A stretch of DNA of 64,000 nt, from positions 14,375-78,374 of the forward strand of contig JBCDIM010000012.1 of assembly GCA_038749105.1 (NCBI GenBank), given 5' to 3'. This document shows positions 25,706 through 34,365 of the stretch, piece by piece; position 1 is the stretch's first letter, and each line of letters starts with the position of its first letter. This DNA is from JBCCOW01 sp038749105 (GTDB lineage Bacteria > Planctomycetota > Phycisphaerae > Phycisphaerales > Phycisphaeraceae). The notes beneath the pieces are model-generated. The model was not told where the DNA came from, made no database searches, and saw nothing but the letters and a program-made list of their open reading frames with translations. The position numbers and the translations under genes were made by a program.

Positions 25706-26677
25706 TTACTCCGAGGCAGGGACTGCCGACTGTGCGAACGCAAAAGCACGGGCTGGGTTACGAGAGAAAATCCGATCGAGGTCGGTGTCGGTGACGCCGG
25801 CCACCCGCAGCCGCTCGGACAGTCCGGTGACCAACCACGCGAGTCCGGGCGTGCCGCCGCGCCCGTGCCAGTAACTCCGCCGGGCGAGGTCCATGCCCAC
25901 CGTGATCTGGTTGGGGAAGTCGCCGATCAACGCAACGATGAGGTCGAGGGTCGGGCAGGTTCCGGTCTTCGCCAGGCTGCGGAAGTGCTGGTCGTATTCG
26001 AGCGTGACACCGGCCTGCAGCAGCTCGCGGTGATAGGCCGACTCGGGCTTGGCGTCGGTGTGACTGAGCACGATCTGCTCGGGCAGCGCCCCGGCTCCGA
26101 CCAGCCGATCCACCTGCTCCAGCCCCGCGGTGCCCGCCTCGGTGTGGGTGATCACCGGGCAGCCCGTCTCGGCCGCAACCTGCCCCGCGGCGGTAAACGC
26201 CTCCGCCTGATGGTCGGTTAAACGATCCCGCCCGCCGGCGACCTTGATTACGCCCGCCTTCGTGTCGTCGGGGCACTCTTCGACCCCAACCGTGATCTCC
26301 CGCCGGAATCGTTCGGCGAGGGCTTCGCGGTTTTCCTGCAGGATCGGGTTGTCCTCGGCGTAGTAGATCGGCAGGTGCAGGCCCGTCGGAGCCACGACGT
26401 GCACGCCGGTCTTGGCTGTGATCTCCCGCAGCTTCGGAACACTGCGCCCGCAGCCGCCCGGCATCGTGTCGACCACCCAGCCGCCGCCCGACCGCTTGAA
26501 TGCCTCAAGGTCCACACAAGCCGCATCCACGTTATCGAGCAAGAAGTCGGCGAACCGGTCCGCGATGAACGGGTGGTCGATAATCAGGTGCTCGTGCGCA
26601 TCGCACTTCCCGAGCGTTGCCGGGTCGGCGGGCACGTCACCCATCACGGTTCGGATGAAAGGCGCGTTGCCGTTCAC
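25706..26677 (-). CDS. Phosphotriesterase-like metal hydrolase, probable lactonase
   Basis: 323 residues. All binuclear-metal ligands of the PTE family are present: HxH in KCDAHEHLIIDHP, the bridging Lys in AGVIKVAGGRDRLT, His in PVITHTEAGTAG, His in IVLSHTDAKPES and the catalytic Asp in ITVGMDLARRSY. I chose the GTG at 26677: it overlaps the stop of the FAD gene by four bases (GTGA), and GGGAG lies 6 bases upstream. A longer upstream reading is possible but would overlap the FAD gene further. Family members near sugar dehydrogenases usually hydrolyse lactones, which would suit products of the FAD or Gfo/Idh enzymes in this operon. Confidence 0.88.
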   Translation of the reverse strand: MNGNAPFIRTVMGDVPADPATLGKCDAHEHLIIDHPFIADRFADFLLDNVDAACVDLEAFKRSGGGWVVDTMPGGCGRSVPKLREITAKTGVHVVAPTGLHLPIYYAEDNPILQENREALAERFRREITVGVEECPDDTKAGVIKVAGGRDRLTDHQAEAFTAAGQVAAETGCPVITHTEAGTAGLEQVDRLVGAGALPEQIVLSHTDAKPESAYHRELLQAGVTLEYDQHFRSLAKTGTCPTLDLIVALIGDFPNQITVGMDLARRSYWHGRGGTPGLAWLVTGLSERLRVAGVTDTDLDRIFSRNPARAFAFAQSAVPASE

Positions 26678-28056
26678 ATCAGCTCCCGTCGCCGGTGGTG
26701 GTGCCGCCACGCGTCCGCCGCCGTCTCGGCGATCTTCGTCGGTGGCTCGAGGACGGCATCTAACGCATCAAGGCGCTCCTGCAGCTTGCCCACCTCTAAA
26801 CTCTTGGCACTCGTATCGGCTTCCAGCGAATACGCCGCCGCAAGGCCCGCGGCCTGCCCCATGCTCATCGTCTGCCCCATGCTCCGGCAGGACGCGTGCG
26901 CGTCGTGCGTCGCGCTGAAACACCGCCCCACCACCCACAGCTCATCTCGGCCCTTCGGCACCAGCGTCCCGTAAGGCACGCCATACACCCCGCCCTGTTC
27001 GACATACGCCCAGGCCGTCTCCTCTTCGCCGTTCCCGCCCATGCGGTGGTCTTCGATCGGGGCCCCGCAGAGCAGCACCTGATCGTTGAACAGCTTGCCC
27101 GAGAGGCAGTCTTCACGGGTGAGCCGATACTCGCCGTAGACCCGCCGTGTCTCCCGCACGCCGATGTGGTGGCCGAGCCCGATGATCTTCGCGTGCTCAT
27201 AGCCCGGGACCATGTTGCGTAAAAAATCCTCGTAGATGAACGCCTGGCGTCGGCCCTCGATCTCCGCGGCGGTCAACGCCTCGGGGTCGGTCGGGTCCGC
27301 ATCGGCCACACGAACCGCGACCGTCGCGATGCAGCCCTCCTGCACCATCGCGTGCGCGCTGCCCTTCTTCCGCGGCAGCGCGTGCCGGCCCTCGTCCACC
27401 GCCGTCGCCATCCGCTCCATCAGCATCTTCTTCCCGCCCTCCGCCGCGTACCGATCCAGATCGACGTTGCTCATCCGGAACGTCGTCGTCATCGTCTGCG
27501 CGGGGTCCAGCTCGCCCGCCTTCTCGTACGGCACGTCGGCGAGATGACACAGGTCGGCATCACCGCTCGAATCAATGAACCGCCGACCCTTCACCCGAAG
27601 GAAGCCTCGCTTGGTGTGCACGATGACTGCCGTGATCCGCCCATCCGACGATGTCTCGACATCGCACAGCCAGGCGTGTAGCAGCACGCGGACCCCTGCC
27701 GCCGCCAGCATCTGGTCCCAGACCCACTTGAGACGCTCGGGGTTGTAAGTGACACCCGTACCCGCCCCGTAGGTATTGGGCCGGAGGAACACATCATCCG
27801 TTGCATCCAGCGCATCGACCACACGGTCGGGCACGCCGCCGACCACCTTCCGCGGGGCGTCGCCGGGGGTGAAGAAGCCATAGAACGTGTCGAGCACCTG
27901 CGTGCTCGTGCCGCCGGCAAAGCCGTAGCGTTCGATCAATACGACGGACCGCCCCGCCTCCGCCGCCGCGATCGCCGCACAGCAGCCGGCCGACCCCGCG
28001 CCGACCACCACCACGTCGGCCTCCGCGATCGTCTTGGCATCCAGCTCGAGACTCAT
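26674..28056 (-). CDS. FAD-dependent oxidoreductase (FAD_oxidored family)
   Basis: 460 residues. EADVVVVGAGSAGCCAAIAA is the FAD-binding GxGxxG motif, followed by IERYGFAGGTSTQVLDTFYG, the family signature with two glycines and the flavin-contacting Thr. RFIDSSGDADLCHLADVPYE is the conserved second FAD region, and GRCFSATHDAHASCRSMGQT the C-terminal FAD contact. No signal peptide. Its ATG overlaps the stop of the upstream TIM-barrel gene by four bases (28053-28056) and its own stop overlaps the downstream GTG, so it is firmly inside the operon. It belongs to the same family as 1006-2664 but differs clearly in sequence, so the two are not recent duplicates. Confidence 0.9.
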   Translation of the reverse strand: MSLELDAKTIAEADVVVVGAGSAGCCAAIAAAEAGRSVVLIERYGFAGGTSTQVLDTFYGFFTPGDAPRKVVGGVPDRVVDALDATDDVFLRPNTYGAGTGVTYNPERLKWVWDQMLAAAGVRVLLHAWLCDVETSSDGRITAVIVHTKRGFLRVKGRRFIDSSGDADLCHLADVPYEKAGELDPAQTMTTTFRMSNVDLDRYAAEGGKKMLMERMATAVDEGRHALPRKKGSAHAMVQEGCIATVAVRVADADPTDPEALTAAEIEGRRQAFIYEDFLRNMVPGYEHAKIIGLGHHIGVRETRRVYGEYRLTREDCLSGKLFNDQVLLCGAPIEDHRMGGNGEEETAWAYVEQGGVYGVPYGTLVPKGRDELWVVGRCFSATHDAHASCRSMGQTMSMGQAAGLAAAYSLEADTSAKSLEVGKLQERLDALDAVLEPPTKIAETAADAWRHHHRRRELM

Positions 28057-28847
28057 TCGGCACCCCCGTAAACCTTCCGCGCCAGAGCGAGATCATCCGG
28101 CATACTCTCGCCACCGGGCGTCTCCAGCACGACCCAGCCGTCAAACCCGATGGCTCTGTACGCCTCGGCACAAGCGGCGTGATCGACCTTGCCTTGTCCC
28201 AAGGAAGCATCACCGGTGAACGTGGCTGCGTCCTTCGCGTGAGCCTGCACGATCAGCGAGCCGAACGTGCGGGCCTCTTCAGCCGGATCGCGGTCGCACC
28301 ACGCCGTGTTCGCCGGGTCGAAGTACACGCCAAACCCCGGCCCGGCCGTCTCCGCCATCTCGACGACATGCTCGGCCGGTGTCACCCCCTCAAACGCGAT
28401 GGTGACACCCACGTCGTGCGCCTTGCGGCAGAGCGGTTGCAGCCGCTCCGCAACCGCTGCACGGTGTGAGGCCCCCTTGGGTTCATTAAAGAAAAAGAAC
28501 GGCAGCAACAACACCGGCGCCCCCAGTTCCGCACACGCCTGCACCGTCAGCAGCACCTCGTCGGCCTTCTCGTTCGGGTCACACCACCACGTCGCGAGGC
28601 CGCCGTTGTTGTGCTCCCCCATGACCAGCGACGGCACCGCAAGCCCGTGGTGATCCCGCAAAGCCGAGACCTCCCGCAAAAACCCCGGCAGGTCACGCTT
28701 CAACCGCTCGAGCTGTACGTTGATCTCGATGCCCTGGACCCCGAGACTCGCCGCGCCGGCAAAACACGCTTCCAGCGGTCTCGCCGCACCGGTAAAACTC
28801 TCTCCAAACGCCCCGCGAACAACCTCGTCCATGATCCCGATCTTCAT
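28053..28847 (-). CDS. Sugar phosphate isomerase/epimerase-like TIM barrel
   Basis: 264 residues. MKIGIMDEVVRGAFGESF opens a TIM barrel; GVQGIEINVQLERLKRD gives the second strand with a Glu, VPSLVMGEHNNGGLATWW the third, GAPVLLLPFFFFNEPKG the fourth, GVTIAFEGVTPAEHV carries a metal-site Glu, FGVYFDPANTAWCDRDP an Asp and GWVVLETPGGESMPDDL the last Glu. These are the spaced acidic ligands of xylose-isomerase-like enzymes. It differs from the barrel at 24879, so the operon has two distinct isomerase-type enzymes. The 4-bp overlap with the FAD gene and 3-bp gap to the SIS gene show one transcript. Confidence 0.87.
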   Translation of the reverse strand: MKIGIMDEVVRGAFGESFTGAARPLEACFAGAASLGVQGIEINVQLERLKRDLPGFLREVSALRDHHGLAVPSLVMGEHNNGGLATWWCDPNEKADEVLLTVQACAELGAPVLLLPFFFFNEPKGASHRAAVAERLQPLCRKAHDVGVTIAFEGVTPAEHVVEMAETAGPGFGVYFDPANTAWCDRDPAEEARTFGSLIVQAHAKDAATFTGDASLGQGKVDHAACAEAYRAIGFDGWVVLETPGGESMPDDLALARKVYGGAE

Positions 28848-28850
28848 GGC

Positions 28851-29636
28851 TTAGTCCTCCGGCCCGACATTGGCGAACAGCCGAGCTAGCCGGTGGGCGT
28901 GCTCGTCATACGCCGCCTCAAATACCTCGGCCGCACGGTCAGAACCCAGGATGGCACCGGCCGCCAGCGCCTTGGGCGGCTGCCCCCCGTCGATCAGACG
29001 CCGCGCGACCTCGGCTTTGATGCAATTCACGATCAGGCACCCCCCCACCGTGCTGCCCGGGGCAACCGGCTGATCCAGCCCGTCCAGGCTGACCATCGCG
29101 TCACCGACCGGGGCGCCCGTGTCCAAGACCAGGTCCGCGAAGTCGGTCAGCTTCTTGCCATCGTCCCGCTTACTCGTGCTCGCATCGCTGTGGGCCTGCG
29201 ACACCAGAGCCACCGTGAAGATGCCCCGCTTCTGGAACCCTTCCGCGATCTCGATCGGCACGACGTTGCAGCCGCTGCTGCTGATGACGAAGGCCGAGTC
29301 CTGATCGGAGAAGTCGTAGTTGCGGAGGATACGGTCTGCGAAGCCGGGCACGTTCTCGAGGAACATCGCCTGGCGTTGACCGTTGCTTCCCACCACGGGG
29401 TGATGGAAGCTCAGGGAGAGCTCCACCATCGGGTTGAAGCCCGGGAACGAGCCGTAGCGCGGCCACATCTCTTCGACCATGATCCGGCTGTGGCCGCTGC
29501 CGAAGACGTGCACCATCCGACCCGCCAGGATCGTCTGCGCAAACCGATCGGCAGCCTGCTCGATCGCTCCGAGCTGTTCGCCGACCGCGTCCATCAGCCC
29601 TCGGCTGTGGTGAATGAAGGTTTCCGCCGGGGTCAT
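28851..29636 (-). CDS. SIS-domain sugar isomerase-like protein
   Basis: 261 residues from the ATG at 29636 (MTPAETFIHHS), which overlaps the ROK kinase stop by four bases. MVHVFGSGHSRIMVEEMWPR is the first SIS phosphosugar-binding motif, and DSAFVISSSGCNVVPIEIAE the second, with a Ser triplet that normally holds the phosphate. RGIFTVALVSQAHSD is the following strand. Length and motif order fit the SIS_2 group (UPF0309-like). Next to a ROK kinase this suggests phosphorylation of an amino sugar or hexose, then isomerisation. Confidence 0.88.
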   Translation of the reverse strand: MTPAETFIHHSRGLMDAVGEQLGAIEQAADRFAQTILAGRMVHVFGSGHSRIMVEEMWPRYGSFPGFNPMVELSLSFHHPVVGSNGQRQAMFLENVPGFADRILRNYDFSDQDSAFVISSSGCNVVPIEIAEGFQKRGIFTVALVSQAHSDASTSKRDDGKKLTDFADLVLDTGAPVGDAMVSLDGLDQPVAPGSTVGGCLIVNCIKAEVARRLIDGGQPPKALAAGAILGSDRAAEVFEAAYDEHAHRLARLFANVGPED

Positions 29637-30514
29637 GATCCGTTCTCCTGTTGGGTATGTAACCAAGCAAACCGACCCGCCCCCACCGCCCCCGCCACGT
29701 CGCCCAGCGCCGCGGGAAGCAGCGGCACCGCCCGTTCAAACGGCCGCCATTCCAGCGTGTCCATCGCTTCTCGTAAGGGGACAAACAACGCCTCATCCGC
29801 CGTGGCAATCCCGCCGCCGAGCACCACCGCTTCCGGGTCAAACGCGTTGATCAATCCCGCCACCCCGCAGGCCAGTGCGTGGATCGTGTTGTGCCAATGA
29901 GCCGCCGCCGCCTCGTCACCGGCTCCCACCGCTTCCACCAGCTCACGCGTCGATGCAAAACCGGTCCGGGCCTGCACCGTGTGATCGCCCACCAGGTCTT
30001 CCAGGCTGCCCGGCGTGCCTACGATGTCGGCCGGCCCGCTCTGGTCGATCGTGATGTGCCCGAGGTGGCCCGCGCGACCCGACCCGCCGGTCACCAGCTT
30101 GCCACCCAGCAACAGCCCACCGCCCACACCGGTGCCCAGCGTCAGCATGACCACGTCCTGCCGACCACTCGCTGCGCCGCACCACGCCTCCGCAAGCGTC
30201 GCGGCATGGGCATCATTGAGCACCTGCACCGGACGGCCCAACGCCTCCGACCAGTCCAACCCTTCCAGCGCTTCCATCCGGCCACGCATCCACGCGATAC
30301 TCCGGTGGTCCTTCGCCGCTAAACCCGGAGCCGCGATGCCCACTGGCACACTGGGCTCACCCAAGACCTCAAGGATCTCCCGCACCGCGTCCACCAGACC
30401 GCCCGGGTCATCCACCGTCGGCCGACGCAACGATTCCCCCAACGCTCCGTCAACACCCACCGCCAACGCCTTGATGCGCGTGCCACCTATGTCGATACCG
30501 ATGGCCTCGGTCAT
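29633..30514 (-). CDS. ROK-family sugar kinase lacking the zinc cysteines
   Basis: 293 residues. GIDIGGTRIKALAV is the phosphate-1 motif; VQVLNDAHAATLAE holds the catalytic Asp; MLTLGTGVGGGLLLGGKLVT is the phosphate-2 motif; RAGHLGHITIDQSG carries the His that normally binds zinc. ROK proteins usually continue with CxCGxxGCLE; here the sequence is PADIVGTPGSLEDL, so all Cys ligands are missing while GSLE is kept. The fold and active site otherwise look intact. Overlaps of four bases with both neighbours place it second in the operon. Likely reaction: ATP-dependent phosphorylation of a sugar at the hydroxymethyl position. Confidence 0.9.
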   Translation of the reverse strand: MTEAIGIDIGGTRIKALAVGVDGALGESLRRPTVDDPGGLVDAVREILEVLGEPSVPVGIAAPGLAAKDHRSIAWMRGRMEALEGLDWSEALGRPVQVLNDAHAATLAEAWCGAASGRQDVVMLTLGTGVGGGLLLGGKLVTGGSGRAGHLGHITIDQSGPADIVGTPGSLEDLVGDHTVQARTGFASTRELVEAVGAGDEAAAAHWHNTIHALACGVAGLINAFDPEAVVLGGGIATADEALFVPLREAMDTLEWRPFERAVPLLPAALGDVAGAVGAGRFAWLHTQQENGS

Positions 30515-31353
30515 GATTGGCCCTCTTCTGCCGGCAGCCCTTCACTGACGCACCACCCGCCGTCCACACACAACACCTGGCCGGTCACGCAGGCCGCGCC
30601 CTCGCTGAGCAGGTACACCACCGCCGCATCGAGGTCTTCGGGTCTGCCCACCCGGCCACCATCGAGCGGCTGCTTGCGGGACACAAACTCCTGGATCGTC
30701 GGGTCGGTCGCAGCCCGCTGAGCCATCGGGGTCTCGACCAATGCCGGGGCGATCACGTTGAAGCGGATGTTATCCGCCGCGTAATACGCCGCGCAGCTCT
30801 TGGTGAAACCGATCGCGGCGCTCTTCGTCGCCGCGTAGACGTGGGTGGCGAAGAACCGGGGTGACGGCGACTTCCCCAGCACGCTGCCCATGTTCAACAC
30901 TGCGCCGCGTGATGACCGTCCCGCGTGGCCCTGTTGCCAGGCCTGCACCGCCGCCCGATTGCTCTTGATCATCGACGAGAGGTTCAGCGACAGCGTCACG
31001 TCGATCCCCTCGTCGGTCACCTCATGCAACGGGCCATCACCAAACCGCCGACCGCTGCCTCCGGCCACGTGATACAGCCCATCGAACCGCCCGAACGCCT
31101 CGACACACACCGCAATCGCCCGCTCCGCCGACTCGCCTTCACAGGCGTCCCCGCTCAGGGCCACCGCGCTCCCGATCGCTTGCAACTCAGCCAACGCTCG
31201 CTCCACCGATTCCACCGACCGGCCCATCACCACAACCGAGGCACCCGCATGCATGCACGCCTTCGCGGCAGAAAGCCCAAGGCCAGTAGTGCCTCCGATG
31301 ATGACGATGGCGCGGTTGGCAAGAGGTTGACGCGGGTCGAGAGCGTGAGCCAT
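30511..31353 (-). CDS. Short-chain dehydrogenase/reductase (SDR)
   Basis: 280 residues. IVIIGGTTGLGLSAAKACMH has the TGxxxGxG cofactor motif as GGTTGLG; SVVVMGRSVESVERA follows the second strand; YHVAGGSGRRF stands for NNAG; AVLNMGSVLGKSPSPRFFAT has the catalytic Ser, and HVYAATKSAAIGFTKS the YxxxK pair. NVIAPALVETPMAQ and VTGQVLCVDGGWCVSEG complete the classical SDR pattern. It is the first gene of the operon and starts 68 bp from the divergent GntR regulator. No clear Shine-Dalgarno before the ATG. Probably oxidises a sugar alcohol or lactone precursor for the downstream enzymes. Confidence 0.92.
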   Translation of the reverse strand: MAHALDPRQPLANRAIVIIGGTTGLGLSAAKACMHAGASVVVMGRSVESVERALAELQAIGSAVALSGDACEGESAERAIAVCVEAFGRFDGLYHVAGGSGRRFGDGPLHEVTDEGIDVTLSLNLSSMIKSNRAAVQAWQQGHAGRSSRGAVLNMGSVLGKSPSPRFFATHVYAATKSAAIGFTKSCAAYYAADNIRFNVIAPALVETPMAQRAATDPTIQEFVSRKQPLDGGRVGRPEDLDAAVVYLLSEGAACVTGQVLCVDGGWCVSEGLPAEEGQS

Positions 31354-31389
31354 GATGCGAAATCTATCGCAGAAATCAAATCAGTCATC

Positions 31390-31424
31390 CATATCAGCAA
31401 AAAAACTGATATGTTTTGATATGG
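31390..31424 (+). promoter_or_regulatory. Putative GntR operator array covering the regulator start codon
   Basis: CATATCAG (31390-31397) and CTGATATG (31406-31413) form a perfect 8-bp inverted repeat around an 8-base A-rich spacer. A third half-site TTGATATGG (31416-31424) overlaps the ATG of the regulator at 31421-31423, so CCATATCA...TGATATGG gives a second, nested pair. This region lies between the divergent operon start (31353) and the regulator, so binding there could shut down both. Confidence 0.6.
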
Positions 31425-32446
31425 CTCGAACCGTTCGCGTCCAGACCGTTGAAGCAGCGCTCCGACAGCGAGCGGCGAACCCGCTCCGCCTACCCGGGGA
31501 GCGCTTCTTCAGTGCTCGGCAAGTCGCCACACGATTCGGGGTGTGCTACCAGACCGCCGACCGTCTGTTGGCCGTACTGGCCGACGAAGGGCTCGTCGAG
31601 CGTCGCGGGCGGAGCGGCACCTACCTGGCGGGCTCAACAGTACGCGTCCGCCGGCCCACGCTGCGCTTACACCCTCGGGCAGAGAACGCGCACGGCTTCG
31701 GCGGCAAGCTCCGCGTCGCACTCACCGAAACCCTCACCCAGCAAGGCCACGGAACCCGAGTGCTCTACGACGGCGCCGATCGGCTGGCCGACGACGAGCT
31801 GCCGATCATCTGGGATCAGCCCGAGCTGGCCGACCGCTGCGTTGCCGAGGCACGGCCGGCGGTCTTGGTCAACGATCGGCCTCGGCACGGATGGGGCGGT
31901 TCGCAGATCGACTGCGTGGGTGCCGACGACTTCGCTGGCGGCGCGCTCGCGGCCGATGTGATCCAGAAGGTCCTTCCCAAAGGCCGCCGCGTCATCCTCG
32001 CGGGGCCGCGCGGGGATCGGCGCAGCGACGAACGCATCGCGGGTTTCCGTTCGCGCAGCCGGGCCACCGTGATCCATGCCGACAGCTGGTACCGCGATGC
32101 CGGAAGACGCGTCGCCGACCGAGTCTTGACCAAGACACCCGCCGCCGTGTTCGCCGCGAACGACCGACTCGCCGAGGGCCTGCTACTGGTTCAACGCAAC
32201 ACCGGCGATCCGACACCCTTGATCATCGGGCACGACGACGCCCCCGTCGCCAGCCGATTGGCGCTTAGCACCATCGCCCTGCCCTGGGACGCTATCGCCA
32301 TCGCCGTCGCCGACCGGATTCGACTCCGCCTGTCACCACCCGAACCACAGAAGCCGGTCCCCGCCTGCACGATCACCCTCCATCCCACATTCGTCGGGCG
32401 CGGCGATCTGTTCGCGCCAACGCCATCCTTACCGCCGGACCACTAA
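31421..32446 (+). CDS. GntR-type DNA-binding domain fused to LacI-type ligand domain, transcriptional regulator
   Basis: 341 residues from the ATG at 31421. The first 70 residues are a winged helix: QTVEAALRQRAANPLRLPGE, FSARQVATRFGVCYQTADRL and LAVLADEGLVERRGRSGTYL, as in GntR-family regulators. The rest, from about residue 90, is a periplasmic-binding-protein fold: KLRVALTETLTQQGHGTRVL, QIDCVGADDFAGGALAADVI, KGRRVILAGPRGDRRSDERI and TPAAVFAANDRLAEGLLLVQ. This AraR-like combination usually binds a sugar. A putative operator overlaps the start codon, and the transcript may have almost no leader. It is divergent from the nine-gene operon and is its most likely regulator. Confidence 0.88.
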   Translation: MARTVRVQTVEAALRQRAANPLRLPGERFFSARQVATRFGVCYQTADRLLAVLADEGLVERRGRSGTYLAGSTVRVRRPTLRLHPRAENAHGFGGKLRVALTETLTQQGHGTRVLYDGADRLADDELPIIWDQPELADRCVAEARPAVLVNDRPRHGWGGSQIDCVGADDFAGGALAADVIQKVLPKGRRVILAGPRGDRRSDERIAGFRSRSRATVIHADSWYRDAGRRVADRVLTKTPAAVFAANDRLAEGLLLVQRNTGDPTPLIIGHDDAPVASRLALSTIALPWDAIAIAVADRIRLRLSPPEPQKPVPACTITLHPTFVGRGDLFAPTPSLPPDH

Positions 32447-32491
32447 AGCCCGAACACGCCCTTGCGATGCGTCAAGCAATCGCCCACGGGG

Positions 32492-33568
32492 TCAAAGCGT
32501 CTGCACGATCGGCCGCAGTTTCTCTGCAAGGCGTGCACCCATCATCATCTGCCCGTATTCGCCAGGGTGCAGGAGGTCGCCGCCAAGATAGGTGAAGTCG
32601 TCGACGATCTCGTTACCGGGAATGTGGTGCAGGTTCGGGTGATCCAGTGCGGCAACAACTTCTCCGACGATCCGTATGTAGTCGCGTTCACGCTGTGCGT
32701 CGGGGTGGGCGTGGTGCTCCTTATTGACCCAACCCTCTGTATAAAAGTTTGGGAACACATCAATCGCAATGACCGGCTTGTCGGGGTGGGCGTCCGTGAG
32801 CCGAGTCAGCAGGTATGTAACACGCTTCTCGAACTCTTCGGCAGAGAAGCCGCCACGCATGTTGATACCCATCTCACAGGTGATCAGGTCCCACTCGGCC
32901 TGCTCCGCAAGCCAGTCCGCTATCTCAGGCTCACAATGACACGAACCGCTTAGCCCCTTGTTCTGAACGTCGAGCTTCAGCAGCCGGGCGGCGGTGTGCG
33001 GGTAGCCGTCGAGCGAGGAATTAGTGATCGAGGAGCCATAGGCAAGCCACTTGACGCGGGGCAGCTCTTCGGGCTTGGGTGGCCGGATCGGATAGCCGAA
33101 GGTGACGATGCCATGGAGGTGTGCGGTGCCACCACGGTTGAAGCAGACGCGATAGACAATGTCGGCGAATCCGCCTTGCTGCAGCTTGCCGCGATCGACG
33201 AGCTTAAAGTTCGGGGGATCCCCTAGGCGGTAGTGCTGGACGGTACCGGGAGCTTGCAGGTGGCGGGCGACCTCGATGTTGCCCCGGAAGATCCTGATCT
33301 CGGACTGATCGCCAAACTCGGGCTTGGTGGTAGAGATAAACACATCAATATTGGCCGACTCACAAACGAAACGGACCTCGCAGCCGACCGAATCCATACT
33401 GATGAAGCGGGCGCGGTTATTGAGCTGATCACGGAGCTGCTCGGGTAGCCGGACCAGGCCGTTGGGGCCGTGCCCGGGCAGCTCTGCGAGCTCGGGCGTG
33501 TTATGGAAGCTCATGGACGACAAAAGGTCCGCCGCAGGCTGTGAAAGAGAAAGCGATGGGCTGGGCAT
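32492..33568 (-). CDS. SGNH/GDSL hydrolase with N-terminal jelly-roll (SsfX3-like)
   Basis: 358 residues. The N-terminal 175 residues are beta-rich (FVCESANIDVFISTTKPEFG, IVTFGYPIRPPKPEELPRV). The hydrolase part follows: VKWLAYGSSITNSSLDGYPH supplies the nucleophilic Ser in block I, NKGLSGSCHCEPE the Gly of block II, CEMGINMRGGFSAEE the Asn-containing block III and GGDLLHPGEYGQMMMG the DxxH dyad of block V. This arrangement is that of carbohydrate esterases with an N-terminal jelly roll. I chose the ATG at 33568; a TTG at 33604 would add 12 residues. No signal peptide. It converges with the GntR regulator (45-bp gap) and may belong to the same sugar pathway as an esterase. Confidence 0.87.
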   Translation of the reverse strand: MPSPSLSLSQPAADLLSSMSFHNTPELAELPGHGPNGLVRLPEQLRDQLNNRARFISMDSVGCEVRFVCESANIDVFISTTKPEFGDQSEIRIFRGNIEVARHLQAPGTVQHYRLGDPPNFKLVDRGKLQQGGFADIVYRVCFNRGGTAHLHGIVTFGYPIRPPKPEELPRVKWLAYGSSITNSSLDGYPHTAARLLKLDVQNKGLSGSCHCEPEIADWLAEQAEWDLITCEMGINMRGGFSAEEFEKRVTYLLTRLTDAHPDKPVIAIDVFPNFYTEGWVNKEHHAHPDAQRERDYIRIVGEVVAALDHPNLHHIPGNEIVDDFTYLGGDLLHPGEYGQMMMGARLAEKLRPIVQTL

Positions 33569-33604
33569 ATCAAATCCAAAAAGCGTTTGGGACACGATCG
33601 ACAA

Positions 33605-34365
33605 GCGACCCCGCTAGCCGCGGGTATCTGCATTAGCGGGCAGCATACGCTACTTCGACGGTCATCCACGCAGACCAATCTGGCTCCTCGCACCACTCAG
33701 ACTCCCAGTCGAATTCGAACTTTGACATGGACTAGACCAGAACCGGTGGTTCTTCAGACAGGTCTAGGATCACAAAGCTGGAGTTGCGGGCCACGACCCC
33801 TTCGAGCGACGCGTCGCCATCGTTCATCCTCCGCACTCCGTCGATTACTGTACTTATTCACACTGGCTTGCGCCACGGCCTTTTGAAGCAAGCAAGCTCA
33901 TTCTCTATTCCACTGAATGACTTGGTTTGACCGACCTTCAGTGCACGCGACACTCATTCAAAAGAATATGAATCTATTACCGATTAGCCGCCTTAGACTT
34001 GCTATTCCACCCAGAATCTAGACCTCGTTTACGCAGAGCAGGCTGATGCGATTTTTCGATGCACCACGCTTATGATCAGTGTGCTGAAATTACCAAAAAT
34101 ACAGAAAAGAACTATCTCAGATGCGGGAACTAGTGCAGGAAATATAAAAGATCATCATATTGAGATGCACGTTGCCCATAAAACACAACCATTATGGATT
34201 ATAAGCATCTTGTTTCGACTATAGAAGTGCGTGAGTCTTCTTCAGTCAAGCAACAACAGGAGATAATCTGATATTAAGCCCAATCAGAAAACGCTTGATT
34301 CGAATCCGAAGCACGCCAGGCGACGCGTGCGCTAAGCAAATTTGGCTGCCACTGCACCCAAGCAT
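33605..34365. other. AT-rich gene-free gap
   Basis: No credible coding frame on either strand. From about 33840 to 34320 the sequence is clearly more AT-rich than anything around it (for example AAATATAAAAGATCATCATA near 34141), while the flanking genes are GC-rich. I see no tRNA cloverleaf, no inverted terminal repeats and no T-run terminator. It separates the SGNH gene from the end of the ast operon. It could be decayed foreign DNA or a noncoding RNA region. Confidence 0.5.

Noticed and set aside
31398..31405. CAAAAAAA stretch as a slippage site
   Set aside because: It lies before the start codon of the regulator as the spacer of an inverted repeat, so an operator is the simpler explanation.
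33605..34365. tRNA or known noncoding RNA in the AT-rich gap
   Set aside because: No cloverleaf arms, no TTC-loop sequence and no CCA end could be found by eye on either strand.
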